From the NCBI RefSeq assembly GCF_013314975.1, contig NZ_JABTYH010000007.1:62001-126000 (forward strand): a stretch of 64,000 nucleotides of DNA, in the 5' to 3' direction. Shown here piece by piece: positions 1 to 8,633 of the stretch. Under the pieces are notes generated by a model, which was given only the letters and a program-made list of their open reading frames with translations, searched no databases and was not told where the DNA came from. Position 1 is the first letter of the stretch; every line of letters begins with the position of its first letter. The translations under genes and the position numbers were made by a program. Source of the stretch: Pseudarthrobacter oxydans. Lineage in GTDB: Bacteria; Actinomycetota; Actinomycetes; Actinomycetales; Micrococcaceae.

Positions 1-383
1 GGGGTCTCAACTGCAAAGGTGATGCCGTCCGGGGCGGTGACGCTGACCGGGTGGCTGTAACCAAGAGCGAACTCCAGGTCGGATCCCTTGGCCTGAACGC
101 GGTAACCGGTACCGACGATTTCAAGCTTCTTCTCGTAGCCCTTGGTGACGCCCTCGATCATGTTGGAGATCAGAGTGCGGGTCAGGCCGTGGAGTGAACG
201 GGAGGCGCGCTCGTCGTTCGGGCGGGCGACAGTCAGGGTGTCTGCATCCAGGGTGACCTCGATCGGGCTGGCCACAGTGTGGTTCAGCTCGCCCTTGGTG
301 CCCTTGACGCTGACGACAGAGCCGTCAACCTTGACCTCAACGCCGGCAGGAACGGTGATGGGGAGACGTCCAATACGTGACAT
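1..383 (-). CDS. rplF: 50S ribosomal protein L6 (uL6), 3' end outside window
   Basis: Large-subunit protein that binds 23S rRNA near the factor-binding centre. The first 127 codons are visible, starting MSRIGRLPI, and an internal GYSHPV stretch is characteristic of L6. The family is about 178 residues long, so the last third lies beyond position 1. It starts 18 bases after the rpsH stop and is the last visible gene of the leftward spc segment. The ATG has a purine-rich GGAAGAG-type site just upstream. Identity is secure; the truncation is only the window edge. Confidence 0.97.
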   Translation of the reverse strand, partial: MSRIGRLPITVPAGVEVKVDGSVVSVKGTKGELNHTVASPIEVTLDADTLTVARPNDERASRSLHGLTRTLISNMIEGVTKGYEKKLEIVGTGYRVQAKGSDLEFALGYSHPVSVTAPDGITFAVET

Positions 384-401
384 TATTCTCTTCCTTTCCC
401 G

Positions 402-800
402 TTACCAGACGTACGCGAGGACTTCGCCGCCCACGCCCTTCTTGCCGGCCTGCTTGTCAGTCAGGAGGCCGGAAGAGGTGGACAGGATTGCGACACCCAG
501 GCCACCGAGCACGTGCGGCAGGTTGGTGGACTTTGCGTAAACACGCAGGCCCGGCTTGGAGATACGGCGAACACCAGCGATTGAACGCTCGCGGTTCGGT
601 CCGAACTTGAGCTCGATGGTCAGCTTCTTGCCAACCTCAGCGTCCTCTTCCTTCCAGCCGGCAATGAAGCCTTCAGCCTTGAGGATGTCGGCAACGCGTG
701 CCTTGAGCTTGCTGTACGGCATGGTCACGGTGTCGTGGTATGCCGAGTTTGCATTGCGCAGACGCGTAAGCATGTCTGCGACAGGATCTGTCATTGTCAT
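402..800 (-). CDS. rpsH: 30S ribosomal protein S8 (uS8)
   Basis: Small-subunit protein that binds the central domain of 16S rRNA and, in enteric bacteria, represses the spc operon. The 132-residue length fits the family. The N-terminus contains [14 protein letters not shown] and the C-terminus contains [12 protein letters not shown], the rRNA-binding SSxG-type motif. Two in-frame ATGs lie six bases apart at the start, at 800 and 794, and either is possible. It is preceded by a 94-base gap after rplE where many actinobacteria carry an S14 gene; none is present here. Confidence 0.98.
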   Translation of the reverse strand: MTMTDPVADMLTRLRNANSAYHDTVTMPYSKLKARVADILKAEGFIAGWKEEDAEVGKKLTIELKFGPNRERSIAGVRRISKPGLRVYAKSTNLPHVLGGLGVAILSTSSGLLTDKQAGKKGVGGEVLAYVW

Positions 801-894
801 GGTGGGCTCGTGCCCTTCCTCGTAACGGTTTCCGCGGTGCTGCTTTCCTGACCGGAGTCAGAAGCCATGCCGCCGGACCTTTTACGTAGTTAGA

Positions 895-1476
895 TTAGTC
901 TTCGGCCTTGAACGGGAAACCAAGCGCCTTGAGCAGCGCGCGGCCTTCGTCATCGGTCTTGGCAGTGGTAACAACCGTGATGTCCATACCGCGGACGCGG
1001 TCGATCTTGTCCTGGTCGATTTCGTGGAACATAACCTGCTCGGTCAGACCGAAGGTGTAGTTGCCGTTGCCATCGAACTGCTTGCCGGAGAGTCCGCGGA
1101 AGTCGCGGATACGGGGCAGTGCCAGGGTGACAAGACGATCCAGGAATTCCCACATGCGGTCGCCACGCAGGGTAGCGTGTGCACCGATGGGCATGCCTTC
1201 GCGCAGCTTGAACTGTGCGATCGACTTGCGGGCCTTGGTTACCTGCGGCTTCTGGCCGGTGATCTGGGTGAGGTCGCGGACAGCGCCGTCGATCAGCTTG
1301 GAGTCCTTGGCGGCATCTCCAACACCCATGTTCACAACGACCTTCACGAGGCGGGGAACCTGGTTGACGTTCTGGTACTTGAATTCCTCAATGAGCGTGC
1401 TCTTGATGGATTCTGCGTACTTGGTCTTCAGACGAGGAACGATCTTCGTTGCCGGAGTCTCGAGAGTCTCAGTCAT
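895..1476 (-). CDS. rplE: 50S ribosomal protein L5 (uL5)
   Basis: Central-protuberance protein that binds 5S rRNA and contacts the P-site tRNA. The 193-residue product contains the conserved stretches [24 protein letters not shown] and [15 protein letters not shown]. The start codon shares one base with the rplX stop codon (TAATG arrangement), which indicates translational coupling. The N-terminus ([11 protein letters not shown]) is about ten residues longer than in enteric L5, which is usual for actinobacteria. Confidence 0.98.
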   Translation of the reverse strand: MTETLETPATKIVPRLKTKYAESIKSTLIEEFKYQNVNQVPRLVKVVVNMGVGDAAKDSKLIDGAVRDLTQITGQKPQVTKARKSIAQFKLREGMPIGAHATLRGDRMWEFLDRLVTLALPRIRDFRGLSGKQFDGNGNYTFGLTEQVMFHEIDQDKIDRVRGMDITVVTTAKTDDEGRALLKALGFPFKAED

Positions 1477-1838
1477 TAGATGTCCTTCCCTGAGCTCTTG
1501 GCCACGCGGATGCGGACTTCGCGCTGCTTGCCGTTACGCTCAACGGTTTCAGTGCGGAAGCCAACGCGGGTGGGCTTCTTGGTGGACGGGTCAACCAGGG
1601 CCACGTTGGAGATGTGGATCGGGGCTTCAACAACCTCGATGCCACCGGTCTTGGTGCCGCGCTGCGACTGACCGACCTTCGTGTGCTTGGTTACGCGGTT
1701 GACGCCTTCAACCAACACGCGGTTGGTGTCGGTGAACACGCGCAGGACCTTGCCCTGCTTGCCGCGGTCGCCGCCGCGCTCAGCCTTGGCACCAGTGATG
1801 ACCTGAACGAGGTCACCCTTCTTGATCTTAGAAGCCAT
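1476..1838 (-). CDS. rplX: 50S ribosomal protein L24 (uL24)
   Basis: Assembly-initiator protein of the large subunit that binds the 5' region of 23S rRNA. The 120-residue product begins [16 protein letters not shown], the KOW motif that defines the family, and continues with [10 protein letters not shown]. It lies three bases after rplN and overlaps rplE by one base, so the three genes are very probably cotranscribed. Confidence 0.98.
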   Translation of the reverse strand: MASKIKKGDLVQVITGAKAERGGDRGKQGKVLRVFTDTNRVLVEGVNRVTKHTKVGQSQRGTKTGGIEVVEAPIHISNVALVDPSTKKPTRVGFRTETVERNGKQREVRIRVAKSSGKDI

Positions 1839-1841
1839 GGA

Positions 1842-2210
1842 CTAGAGCACCTCCGGAGCCAGAGAAACGATCTTCATGAACTTCTTGTCACGGAGTTCAC
1901 GACCAACCGGTCCGAAGATACGGGTACCGCGGGGGTCACCGTCGCCCTTCAGGATCACAGCTGCGTTCTCGTCAAACTTGATGTAGGAACCATCCGCACG
2001 GCGGCGTTCCTTCTTGGTACGGACGATGACTGCCTTGACAACATCGCCCTTCTTTACGTTGCCGCCCGGGATTGCATCCTTGACGGTGGCGACAATGACG
2101 TCACCGATGCCTGCGTAGCGACGGCCAGATCCACCGAGAACGCGAATGGTAAGGATTTCCTTAGCACCCGTGTTGTCGGCGACCTTGAGTCGCGACTCCT
2201 GCTGAATCAC
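1842..2210 (-). CDS. rplN: 50S ribosomal protein L14 (uL14), GTG start
   Basis: Large-subunit protein at the interface with 16S rRNA. The 122 residues match the family length exactly and begin [17 protein letters not shown], the classic L14 N-terminus, which fixes the start at a GTG preceded by an AAGGAG site. It is the first gene after a 668-base gap that separates the S10 segment from the spc segment, so it probably has its own promoter in or near that gap. Confidence 0.98.
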   Translation of the reverse strand: MIQQESRLKVADNTGAKEILTIRVLGGSGRRYAGIGDVIVATVKDAIPGGNVKKGDVVKAVIVRTKKERRRADGSYIKFDENAAVILKGDGDPRGTRIFGPVGRELRDKKFMKIVSLAPEVL

Positions 2211-2524
2211 TATTTACTCCTTGCGTCGCGCCGGTTCTCAGACCGAAAATCTTCCTACGGAATGAGCCTTGCGGAACGGTTGATCGGGGTGTCTCTTGAC
2301 CTGCCTGGATTTTGCCAGACCAGGCCTAAACTCCCGTGCCAGAAGCAGTTGCTCCCATCCGGTCCAGGACCAGTCCTGGGCGCAAGGGGGCACTATGCCG
2401 TGGCACGCTTGTTTACGAGGTTGATGACGGCGCACGAAAGGCGCCATACAAACTCAATATCCTAGCACAGTTCGGGCCAGTCCCCATATCACCGGCGGCG
2501 CTCCCCCGCAACACCGCCAGCCCC

Positions 2525-2661
2525 CTCTCACTCCCAGCACCTTTTGGGCAAACCATCTCTCACTCCCGATGGCCGCTCGCGGGAGAGTGAAAGAGCGTTC
2601 AGGAAAAGCCGACGTTAAGTGAGAGAGCGATCGGGAAATGCCGACGTTAAGTGAGAGAGCG
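2525..2661. repeat. 32-bp-period dyad array, copy 1
   Basis: Two inverted units (CTCTCAC ending at 2531 and 2563) are followed by three direct units: GTGAAAGAGCG at 2587-2597, GTGAGAGAGCG at 2619-2629, and GTGAGAGAGCG at 2651-2661. All neighbouring units within each half are exactly 32 bp apart. The last two 21-bp spacers both end in a CCGACGTTAA-type sequence. The same layout occurs at 33,567-33,700 and 57,546-57,644. The outer inverted units here are the most degenerate of the three copies. Confidence 0.9.
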
Positions 2662-2742
2662 TCGGGGGGCGGACGACGGCGGCACGCACGGCAGCCTTTC
2701 GGCGCACCACAGGGGACACTCCCCCGCAAAGAAGCGGCGCCG

Positions 2743-2803
2743 CCGTCGTGCGCTCCCCGGAAAAGTGCCCGGCGTGACGGCCCCAGGACGGGCACCACGA
2801 CGG
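2743..2803. other. Composite hairpin downstream of rpsQ
   Basis: CCGTCGTG (2743-2750) and GTGCCCG (2765-2771) together pair with the contiguous CGGGCACCACGACGG (2789-2803). This forms a 15-bp composite stem with one 14-base bulge and a 17-base terminal loop. It lies between the rpsQ terminator-like hairpin and the repeat array. It may be a structured RNA or a termination back-up; no known RNA family is recognised. Confidence 0.5.
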
Positions 2804-2823
2804 AGCACTCCCCCGGTTAACGC

Positions 2824-2858
2824 GGAAACCCCCGCTCCCAAAGGGAACAGGGGTTTCC
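2824..2858 (-). terminator. Terminator-like hairpin after rpsQ
   Basis: GGAAACCCC (2824-2832) pairs with GGGGTTTCC (2850-2858), with a small inner TCCC/GGGA helix inside the loop. It lies about 20 bases beyond the rpsQ stop codon. It has no T-tract on the minus strand, as is common in high-GC actinobacteria, so it may slow or partly end transcription of the S10 segment. Confidence 0.55.
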
Positions 2859-2878
2859 GGATACCGAAGCAGCAGGTG

Positions 2879-3184
2879 CTACTTGGCCTTCTCGAGGATT
2901 TCCACGAGCCGCCAGTTCTTGGTGGCGGACAGCGGGCGGGTCTCGGCGATGACAACCAGGTCGCCGATGCCGGCGGTGTTGTTCTCATCGTGTGCCTTGA
3001 CCTTGGAGGTACGGCGGATGACCTTGCCGTACAGGGCGTGCTTCACGCGGTCCTCAACCTGGACAACGATGGTCTTTTCCATCTTGTCAGAGACCACGTA
3101 GCCGCGACGCGTCTTGCGGTAACCGCGCTGCTCAGCCGTGGCTGCGGTAGCAGTTTCCGTCACGTTCTCGTCCTTTTCACTCAC
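2879..3184 (-). CDS. rpsQ: 30S ribosomal protein S17 (uS17)
   Basis: Primary 16S rRNA-binding protein of the small subunit. The conserved core ([14 protein letters not shown], then [16 protein letters not shown]) begins near residue 28. It is preceded by a polar Thr/Ala-rich N-terminal extension, giving 101 residues against about 84 in E. coli. The start overlaps the rpmC stop by four bases. It is the last gene of the S10 segment before a 668-base gap. Confidence 0.98.
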   Translation of the reverse strand: MSEKDENVTETATAATAEQRGYRKTRRGYVVSDKMEKTIVVQVEDRVKHALYGKVIRRTSKVKAHDENNTAGIGDLVVIAETRPLSATKNWRLVEILEKAK

Positions 3185-3510
3185 TTGGCATCCTCCTCGG
3201 TCTCAACCGTTTCAGCCTTGGGGGCCTTCTTGGTTGCTGCCTTCTTGGACTTCTTTTCTTCCTTGGCTTCCACAACCGGTGCGGCAACCTCGGCACGAAT
3301 GCCCAGCTCGCGCTCACGGAGAACGGTGTAGATGCGGGCGATGTCCTTCTTTACCGCGCGCAGCCGACCGTGGTTCTCCAGCTGTCCGGTGGCGGACTGG
3401 AAACGCAGGTTGAACAGCTCTTCCTTGGCCTTGCGGAGTTCTTCAACGAGACGCTCGTTGTCGAAACCGTCCAGCTGTGCGGGAGCCAGATCCTTGGATC
3501 CTACTGCCAT
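3181..3510 (-). CDS. rpmC: 50S ribosomal protein L29 (uL29) with long C-terminal tail
   Basis: Protein near the peptide tunnel exit that forms part of the docking site for trigger factor and SRP. The L29 core occupies roughly residues 9-70 and includes [16 protein letters not shown]. It is followed by a Lys/Ala/Glu-rich tail to residue 109, whereas typical L29 is 60-70 residues. Such tails are common in actinobacteria. It overlaps rpsQ by four bases and follows rplP by two, indicating tight coupling. Confidence 0.97.
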   Translation of the reverse strand: MAVGSKDLAPAQLDGFDNERLVEELRKAKEELFNLRFQSATGQLENHGRLRAVKKDIARIYTVLRERELGIRAEVAAPVVEAKEEKKSKKAATKKAPKAETVETEEDAK

Positions 3511-3512
3511 TT

Positions 3513-3929
3513 CTATTCACCACCTTCGCGACGCAGAATGCGTGCCTTCAACGGGAGCTTGTGGATTGCCAGGCGCAGTGCCTCGCGGGCTACCGATTCC
3601 TCGACACCGGAGATCTCGAAGAGAACCCGGCCCGGCTTGACGTTTGCGACCCACCATTCCGGTGAACCCTTACCGGAACCCATGCGGGTTTCGGCAGGCT
3701 TCTTGGTCAGGGGACGGTCCGGGTAGATGTTGATCCAGACCTTACCGCCACGCTTGATGTGGCGGGTCATCGCAATACGGGCAGACTCGATCTGACGGTT
3801 GGTGACGTATGCCGGGCTCAGGGCCTGGATGCCGTACTCACCGAAGGAGACCTTGGTGCCGCCCGTAGCAGCGCCGGAACGACCCGGGTGGTGCTGCTTA
3901 CGGTGCTTGACTCGACGTGGGATAAGCAT
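3513..3929 (-). CDS. rplP: 50S ribosomal protein L16 (uL16)
   Basis: Large-subunit protein at the A-site side of the peptidyl-transferase centre. The 138 residues are the usual length. The N-terminus [17 protein letters not shown] and the internal [10 protein letters not shown] motif are diagnostic. The ATG directly follows the rpsC stop codon with no intervening base, so translation is probably coupled to rpsC. Confidence 0.98.
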   Translation of the reverse strand: MLIPRRVKHRKQHHPGRSGAATGGTKVSFGEYGIQALSPAYVTNRQIESARIAMTRHIKRGGKVWINIYPDRPLTKKPAETRMGSGKGSPEWWVANVKPGRVLFEISGVEESVAREALRLAIHKLPLKARILRREGGE

Positions 3930-4763
3930 TTAAGCCTGTCCTCCTTCTACAGCTGCAGCAGGTGCAGCCTCAGCTGCCGGAGCCTCTGCAGCAGGAGCTG
4001 CGTCGGCGGCCGGGCGGTCGTTACGACGGCGGCGGTCACCACGGTCAGCGCCACCCGGGCGGCCCGGACGGTCGCCGGAGCGTCCGCGGGACGGGGCGGA
4101 AGCGGCCTGCTGGGCCAGTTCCTTGGCGGTGACGTCACCCTTGTAGATCCAGACCTTCACACCGATGCGGCCGAAGGTGGTCTTGGCTTCGTAGAAGCCG
4201 TAGTCGATGTTCGCACGGAGGGTGTGCAGGGGCACACGGCCTTCGCGGTAGAACTCCGAGCGGGACATTTCAGCGCCACCCAGTCGACCCGAGCAGGCGA
4301 TACGGATGCCCTTGGCACCTGCACGCTGCGCGGACTGCATGGCCTTCTTCATCGCACGGCGGAATGCCACACGTGAAGTCAGCTGCTCAGCAACGCCCTG
4401 GGCAACAAGCTGTGCCTCCATCTCGGGGTTCTTGACCTCGAGGATGTTCAGCTGGACCTGCTTGCCGGTGAGCTTTTCGAGCTCGCCGCGGATGCGGTCT
4501 GCTTCTGCTCCGCGGCGGCCGATGACGATGCCGGGACGGGCCGTGTGGATGTCCACGCGGACGCGGTCACGGGTGCGCTCGATCTCAACCTTGGCGATAC
4601 CGGCGCGCTCCATGCCCGTGGACATGAGCTGGCGGATGCGGATGTCTTCGCGAACGAAGTCCTTGTACCGCTGGCCGGCCTTGGTGCTGTCAGCGAACCA
4701 GTGCGATACGTGATCGGTGGTGATGCCGAGTCGGAACCCGTGCGGGTTTACTTTCTGTCCCAC
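3930..4763 (-). CDS. rpsC: 30S ribosomal protein S3 (uS3), GTG start, Ala/Glu-rich tail
   Basis: Small-subunit protein at the mRNA entry channel with helicase-related function. It begins [14 protein letters not shown] from a GTG placed directly after the rplV stop. A KH domain is visible ([15 protein letters not shown], about residues 79-93), then the C-terminal S3 domain with RISCSG-like and [10 protein letters not shown] stretches. Residues from about 218 form an Arg/Gly/Asp-rich and then Ala/Glu/Pro-rich low-complexity tail, giving 277 residues against 233 in E. coli. A similar Ala/Glu tail occurs on L10. Confidence 0.98.
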   Translation of the reverse strand: MGQKVNPHGFRLGITTDHVSHWFADSTKAGQRYKDFVREDIRIRQLMSTGMERAGIAKVEIERTRDRVRVDIHTARPGIVIGRRGAEADRIRGELEKLTGKQVQLNILEVKNPEMEAQLVAQGVAEQLTSRVAFRRAMKKAMQSAQRAGAKGIRIACSGRLGGAEMSRSEFYREGRVPLHTLRANIDYGFYEAKTTFGRIGVKVWIYKGDVTAKELAQQAASAPSRGRSGDRPGRPGGADRGDRRRRNDRPAADAAPAAEAPAAEAAPAAAVEGGQA

Positions 4764-5129
4764 TTAGCGAGCCTCCTCTTTCTCCGGGGTAGCGACTACC
4801 ACGGTGATGTGGCTGGTGCGCTTCTTGATCTGAAATGCGCGACCCTGGGCACGCGGCTGGAACCGCTTCATGGTCGGGCCTTCATCAACAAACGCTTCGC
4901 TGATGATGAGGTCACCTTCGTCAAACGCAACGCCGTCGCGGTCCGCGAGGACCCGGGCGTTGGAGATTGCCGACTGTACTACCTTGAATACCGGCTCTGA
5001 AGCTGCCTGGGGGGCAAACTTCAGAATTGCCAGAGCCTCATTCGCTTGCAATCCACGAACAAGGTTGACGACGCGCCGGGCCTTCATAGGCGTTACGCGG
5101 ATGTGGCGCGCAATTGCCTTGGCTTCCAT
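4764..5129 (-). CDS. rplV: 50S ribosomal protein L22 (uL22)
   Basis: Large-subunit protein whose extended hairpin lines the nascent-peptide tunnel; changes in the hairpin can give macrolide resistance. The 121 residues contain the conserved [16 protein letters not shown] and, in the hairpin region, [15 protein letters not shown], which looks wild type. It follows rpsS by 38 bases and abuts rpsC directly. Confidence 0.98.
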   Translation of the reverse strand: MEAKAIARHIRVTPMKARRVVNLVRGLQANEALAILKFAPQAASEPVFKVVQSAISNARVLADRDGVAFDEGDLIISEAFVDEGPTMKRFQPRAQGRAFQIKKRTSHITVVVATPEKEEAR

Positions 5130-5167
5130 TGCTTTCCTTCTCTCGTCTTTGACGTAAGTGCAGGCGC

Positions 5168-5449
5168 CTAGCGGCGCTTGCCCTTACGGTCGTCCTTGAC
5201 ATGGCCGCGGAATGTCCGCGTGGGAGCGAATTCGCCGAGCTTGTGCCCGACCATCGACTCAGTGACAAACACCGGGATGTGCTTGCGTCCGTCGTGTACG
5301 GCGATCGTGTGTCCGAGCATGTCGGGGATGATCATCGAACGGCGGGACCAGGTCTTGATGACGTTCTTGGTGCCCTTTTCGTTTTCCCTGGCTACCTTCA
5401 CAAAGAGGTGCTGGTCGACGAAAGGACCTTTTTTCAGGCTGCGTGGCAT
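5168..5449 (-). CDS. rpsS: 30S ribosomal protein S19 (uS19)
   Basis: Small-subunit head protein that contacts the central protuberance. The 93 residues begin [12 protein letters not shown] and contain [24 protein letters not shown], shown here only as the family landmark split WSRRS and [11 protein letters not shown]. It follows rplB by 12 bases within the S10 segment. Confidence 0.98.
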   Translation of the reverse strand: MPRSLKKGPFVDQHLFVKVARENEKGTKNVIKTWSRRSMIIPDMLGHTIAVHDGRKHIPVFVTESMVGHKLGEFAPTRTFRGHVKDDRKGKRR

Positions 5450-5461
5450 GTGTCCAGGCTC

Positions 5462-6301
5462 CTATCGCTTGTTCTTGCCAGTACGACGGCGACGAACAAT
5501 AAGCTTGTCGCTCTCTTTGTTGGGGCGGCGGGTGCGGCCTTCCCGCTGACCGTTGGGGTTGACGGGGTTACGTCCACCGGACGTCTTACCCTCACCACCA
5601 CCGTGCGGGTGGTCAACCGGGTTCATGGCGACACCACGGACGGTCGGGCGGACGCCCTTCCAGCGCATGCGGCCGGCCTTGCCCCAGTTGATGTTCGACT
5701 GCTCGGCGTTGCCGACCTCGCCGACGGTTGCGCGGCAGCGCACGTCAACGTTGCGGATTTCGCCGGAAGGCAGACGCAGCTGGGCGAAACGGCCTTCCTT
5801 TGCAACGAGCTGGATCGATGCGCCGGCGGAGCGGCCCATCTTGGCGCCGCCACCCGGACGCAGTTCAACTGCGTGGATAACAGTACCCACGGGGATGTTG
5901 CGCAGGGGCAGGTTGTTGCCAGGCTTGATGTCAGCGTTGGCGCCGGCCTCTACGAAGTCACCCTGGGACAGCTTGTTCGGGGCGATGATGTAACGCTTGG
6001 TGCCATCAACATAATGCAGGAGGGCGATGCGAGCCGTACGGTTCGGATCGTACTCAATTTCAGCAACGCGGGCGTCCACGCCGTCCTTGTCGTGACGACG
6101 GAAGTCGATCAGACGGTACTGGCGCTTGTGTCCGCCACCCTTGTGACGGGTGGTGATCTTACCGGTGTTGTTACGGCCACCCTTTTTGGGCAGCGGACGT
6201 ACCAACGACTTTTCCGGCGTCGACCGCGTGATTTCGGTGAAGTCCGCTACGCTCGAGCCACGACGGCCCGGGGTAGTCGGCTTGTATTTACGGATTCCCA
6301 T
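5462..6301 (-). CDS. rplB: 50S ribosomal protein L2 (uL2)
   Basis: One of the primary 23S rRNA-binding proteins, needed for subunit association and peptidyl-transferase activity. The 279 residues are the usual length. The start [14 protein letters not shown] and the conserved [13 protein letters not shown] loop, with the functionally important His, are intact. It lies between rplW and rpsS in the standard S10 order. Confidence 0.98.
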   Translation of the reverse strand: MGIRKYKPTTPGRRGSSVADFTEITRSTPEKSLVRPLPKKGGRNNTGKITTRHKGGGHKRQYRLIDFRRHDKDGVDARVAEIEYDPNRTARIALLHYVDGTKRYIIAPNKLSQGDFVEAGANADIKPGNNLPLRNIPVGTVIHAVELRPGGGAKMGRSAGASIQLVAKEGRFAQLRLPSGEIRNVDVRCRATVGEVGNAEQSNINWGKAGRMRWKGVRPTVRGVAMNPVDHPHGGGEGKTSGGRNPVNPNGQREGRTRRPNKESDKLIVRRRRTGKNKR

Positions 6302-6330
6302 AATTTATTTCCTCGTTAAAGTGGTCTCCG

Positions 6331-6636
6331 CTACGAGAGCGGACCGCCGAAGATGTCGATGGTGCCTTCTTTGAGGGTGACAATCGCACGCTTGGTGTTC
6401 TTGCGGGTACCCCATCCGAATTTGGTGCGCTTGCGCTTACCGGCACGGTTGATGGTGTTGATCGAGTCGACCTTGACGGAGAAGATTTTCTCCACGGCCA
6501 GCTTGATCTCGGTCTTGTTCGAACGGGGGTCCACCAGGAAGGTGTACTTGCCCTCGTCGATCAGGCCGTAGCTCTTTTCCGACACGACGGGTGCAAGCAC
6601 GACGTCGCGGGGATCCTTGATGGTGGCTGCACTCAC
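6331..6636 (-). CDS. rplW: 50S ribosomal protein L23 (uL23)
   Basis: Tunnel-exit protein that forms the main docking site for trigger factor and SRP. The 101 residues include [15 protein letters not shown] near the N-terminus and [15 protein letters not shown] in the C-terminal half, both family hallmarks. The start codon overlaps the rplD stop by four bases. Confidence 0.97.
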   Translation of the reverse strand: MSAATIKDPRDVVLAPVVSEKSYGLIDEGKYTFLVDPRSNKTEIKLAVEKIFSVKVDSINTINRAGKRKRTKFGWGTRKNTKRAIVTLKEGTIDIFGGPLS

Positions 6637-7256
6637 TTGGCATCCTCCTCATTCTTTGCCACTGCCTTGCCGGCAACGAATGCGTCGTAGGCAGCCTTGG
6701 TGAAGACAACGTCATCGGAGACGAGAACGTCGTAGGTGTTCAGCTGGTCTGCGTACAGAACGTGAACACCGGCGAGGTTGCGCACGGACAGTGCGGCAAC
6801 ATCGTTGGCGCGCTCGATGACGACCAGCAGGTTCTTGCGGTCGGAAACACCGCGCAGCGCTGCAAGTGCAGCCTTGGCGGAGGGCTTGGTGCCTTCTACC
6901 AGCTCGGCGACGACGTGGATACGGCCGTTGCGTGCCCGGTCAGACAGTGCACCGCGCAGGGCGGCAGCAATCATCTTCTTGGGGGTGCGCTGGCTGTAGT
7001 CACGCGGGGTGGGACCGTGGACAATGCCACCGCCGGTCATGTGCGGAGCACGGATGGAACCCTGACGGGCGCGGCCGGTGCCCTTCTGCTTGAACGGCTT
7101 GCGTCCTGCACCGGAAACTTCAGCGCGGGTCTTGGTCTTGTGGGTACCCTGGCGAGCAGCAGCGAGCTGGGCAACGACAACCTGGTGCAGCAGCGGCACG
7201 TTGGTCTGTACGTCGAAGATCTCTGCAGGCAGGTCAACCTGGACAGTGTTAGCCAT
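6633..7256 (-). CDS. rplD: 50S ribosomal protein L4 (uL4)
   Basis: Tunnel-constriction protein; in E. coli it also represses the S10 operon. Conserved sequence [19 protein letters not shown] (about residues 49-67) is the rRNA-binding loop and is intact. The 207 residues fit actinobacterial L4. It follows rplC by four bases and overlaps rplW by four. Confidence 0.98.
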   Translation of the reverse strand: MANTVQVDLPAEIFDVQTNVPLLHQVVVAQLAAARQGTHKTKTRAEVSGAGRKPFKQKGTGRARQGSIRAPHMTGGGIVHGPTPRDYSQRTPKKMIAAALRGALSDRARNGRIHVVAELVEGTKPSAKAALAALRGVSDRKNLLVVIERANDVAALSVRNLAGVHVLYADQLNTYDVLVSDDVVFTKAAYDAFVAGKAVAKNEEDAK

Positions 7257-7260
7257 TGAA

Positions 7261-7911
7261 CTAGGCTCCCTTCACGGCGGTGCGTACGAGGACGACCTGG
7301 CCGCGGGCGCCGGGGACGGCACCCTTGATAAGGAGCAGCGACTTCTCGACGTCAACCGCGTGGACCGTGAGGTTCAGCGTGGTGTGACGAACGGCGCCCA
7401 TGCGGCCGGCCATTTTCATGCCCTTGAAGACGCGGCTCGGGGTGGATGCGCCACCGATTGAACCGGGCTTACGGTGGTTCTTGTGGGCACCGTGGGAAGC
7501 TCCAACGCCGTGGAAGCCGTGACGCTTCATAACACCGGCGAAGCCCTTACCCTTGGTGGTGCCGATGACGTCGATCTTCTGGCCGGCTTCGAAGACCTCT
7601 ACGGAGAGCTCCTGGCCCAGCTCGTACTCAGCAGCATCTGCGGTACGGAGTTCGACGACGTGGCGGCGAGGCGTGACGCCTGCCTTTTCAAAGTGACCAG
7701 CCAGCGGCTTGGTGACCTTGCGGGGATCGATCTGGCCGTAGCCGATCTGAACGGCGACGTAGCCATCAGCTTCTGCGTTGCGCAGCTGGGTGATGACGTT
7801 CGAATCTGCCTGGACCACAGTGACGGGGATGAGCTTGTTGTTCTCGTCCCAGACCTGGGTCATGCCGAGCTTCGTGCCCAGCAGGCCCTTTACGTTACGG
7901 GTTGCGGTCAT
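7261..7911 (-). CDS. rplC: 50S ribosomal protein L3 (uL3)
   Basis: Assembly-initiator protein that reaches the peptidyl-transferase centre. The N-terminus [15 protein letters not shown] and the internal [16 protein letters not shown] and [10 protein letters not shown] stretches are typical. The 216 residues match the family. It is the second gene of the S10 segment, 17 bases after rpsJ. Confidence 0.98.
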   Translation of the reverse strand: MTATRNVKGLLGTKLGMTQVWDENNKLIPVTVVQADSNVITQLRNAEADGYVAVQIGYGQIDPRKVTKPLAGHFEKAGVTPRRHVVELRTADAAEYELGQELSVEVFEAGQKIDVIGTTKGKGFAGVMKRHGFHGVGASHGAHKNHRKPGSIGGASTPSRVFKGMKMAGRMGAVRHTTLNLTVHAVDVEKSLLLIKGAVPGARGQVVLVRTAVKGA

Positions 7912-7928
7912 AGTCTCTCAGCACCTCC

Positions 7929-8237
7929 CTACAGCTTGATTTCGATGTTCACGTCGGCCGGCAGGTCGAGACGCATAAGCGAGTCAACAGCCTTCGGCGT
8001 GGGATCGATGATGTCGATAAGACGCTTGTGCGTGCGCATTTCAAAGTGCTCGCGGCTGTCCTTGTACTTGTGCGGAGAGCGGATCACGCAGTACACGTTC
8101 TTCTCCGTAGGCAGCGGCACGGGGCCCACTACCGTTGCGCCTGCGCGCGTGACCGTCTCAACGATCTTCCGTGCTGAAACGTCAATGACCTCGTGGTCGT
8201 ATGACTTCAGCCGGATGCGGATTTTTTGTCCCGCCAT
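7929..8237 (-). CDS. rpsJ: 30S ribosomal protein S10 (uS10/NusE)
   Basis: Small-subunit head protein that also acts as the transcription antitermination factor NusE. The 102 residues begin [16 protein letters not shown] and contain the conserved [14 protein letters not shown] and [13 protein letters not shown]. It is the first gene of the leftward S10 segment, so the main operon promoter should lie in the gap to its right. Confidence 0.98.
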
Positions 8238-8633
8238 GTCGCCTGACTCTCTTTCAGTCTGTGCTTCCCCTGATTAGGGCTGCCCTGTTCATTTCTCGTT
8301 GTATGGCTGCCGAAGCATTTGAAGTCGTAACTACCACCCGCCGCACAAACTGAATCCGGATGAATCCGGGTTCCTCACCTTGCCGGCGCAACCGACCCCC
8401 GCGGTCGGGCGTGTCGCGCTTTTCACGCATACAAATCCGCTATCCATGGGGAGTGGGTTATGTTTGGTCTTCCACTTGGACCCTGACACCCGGCATTATC
8501 CGGATCGGGACACGAAGAAGCGCTTGAACAACTCATCTAGTATGCCGGAATTTATGGCCAGAAGCGAATCGGTCCCGTCAGGAGCGTCCTGCCCGGTGCC
8601 CCTAGCAGGACCATTGCCCACGGACATTTCCGA
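8238..8633. other. Divergent intergenic region between rpsJ and the GH1 gene
   Basis: This 396-base gap must carry the S10-operon promoter (minus strand) and the glycosidase promoter (plus strand). I see no minus-strand pair with good -35 and -10 hexamers. On the plus strand an AAGCGCTT palindrome (8518-8525), resembling the core of LacI-family operators, lies just ahead of TAGTAT (8538-8543), a possible -10. A TGAATCCGGA-type direct repeat lies at 8351-8369. These are weak signals. Confidence 0.35.

Larger units (their letters stand above)
2211..2878. other. Long intergenic gap between the S10 and spc ribosomal segments
   Basis: This 668-base stretch has no convincing gene; the short open frames in it have no recognisable product. 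Read in minus-strand order it holds the rpsQ terminator-like hairpin (2824-2858), a composite stem with a 14-base bulge (2743-2750 plus 2765-2771 pairing with 2789-2803), a 32-bp-period repeat array (2525-2661), a TAGGAT box that could be a -10 element (2459-2464, no clear -35), a perfect 7-2-7 palindrome CCAGGAC/GTCCTGG (2364-2379), and a GCCTGG/CCAGGC hairpin (2303-2325) in the probable rplN leader. Its structure content is unusually high for a gap inside a ribosomal-protein cluster. Confidence 0.7.

Noticed and set aside
2525..2661. The 32-bp-period arrays as a CRISPR array
   Set aside because: The conserved part is only 11 bp, the units switch orientation at a centre, the spacers resemble each other, and no cas genes are in the window.
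8351..8369. Direct repeat TGAATCCGGATGAATCCGG as a regulator site for the S10 operon
   Set aside because: It is a single short repeat with no promoter in a fixed position next to it, so it could be chance.
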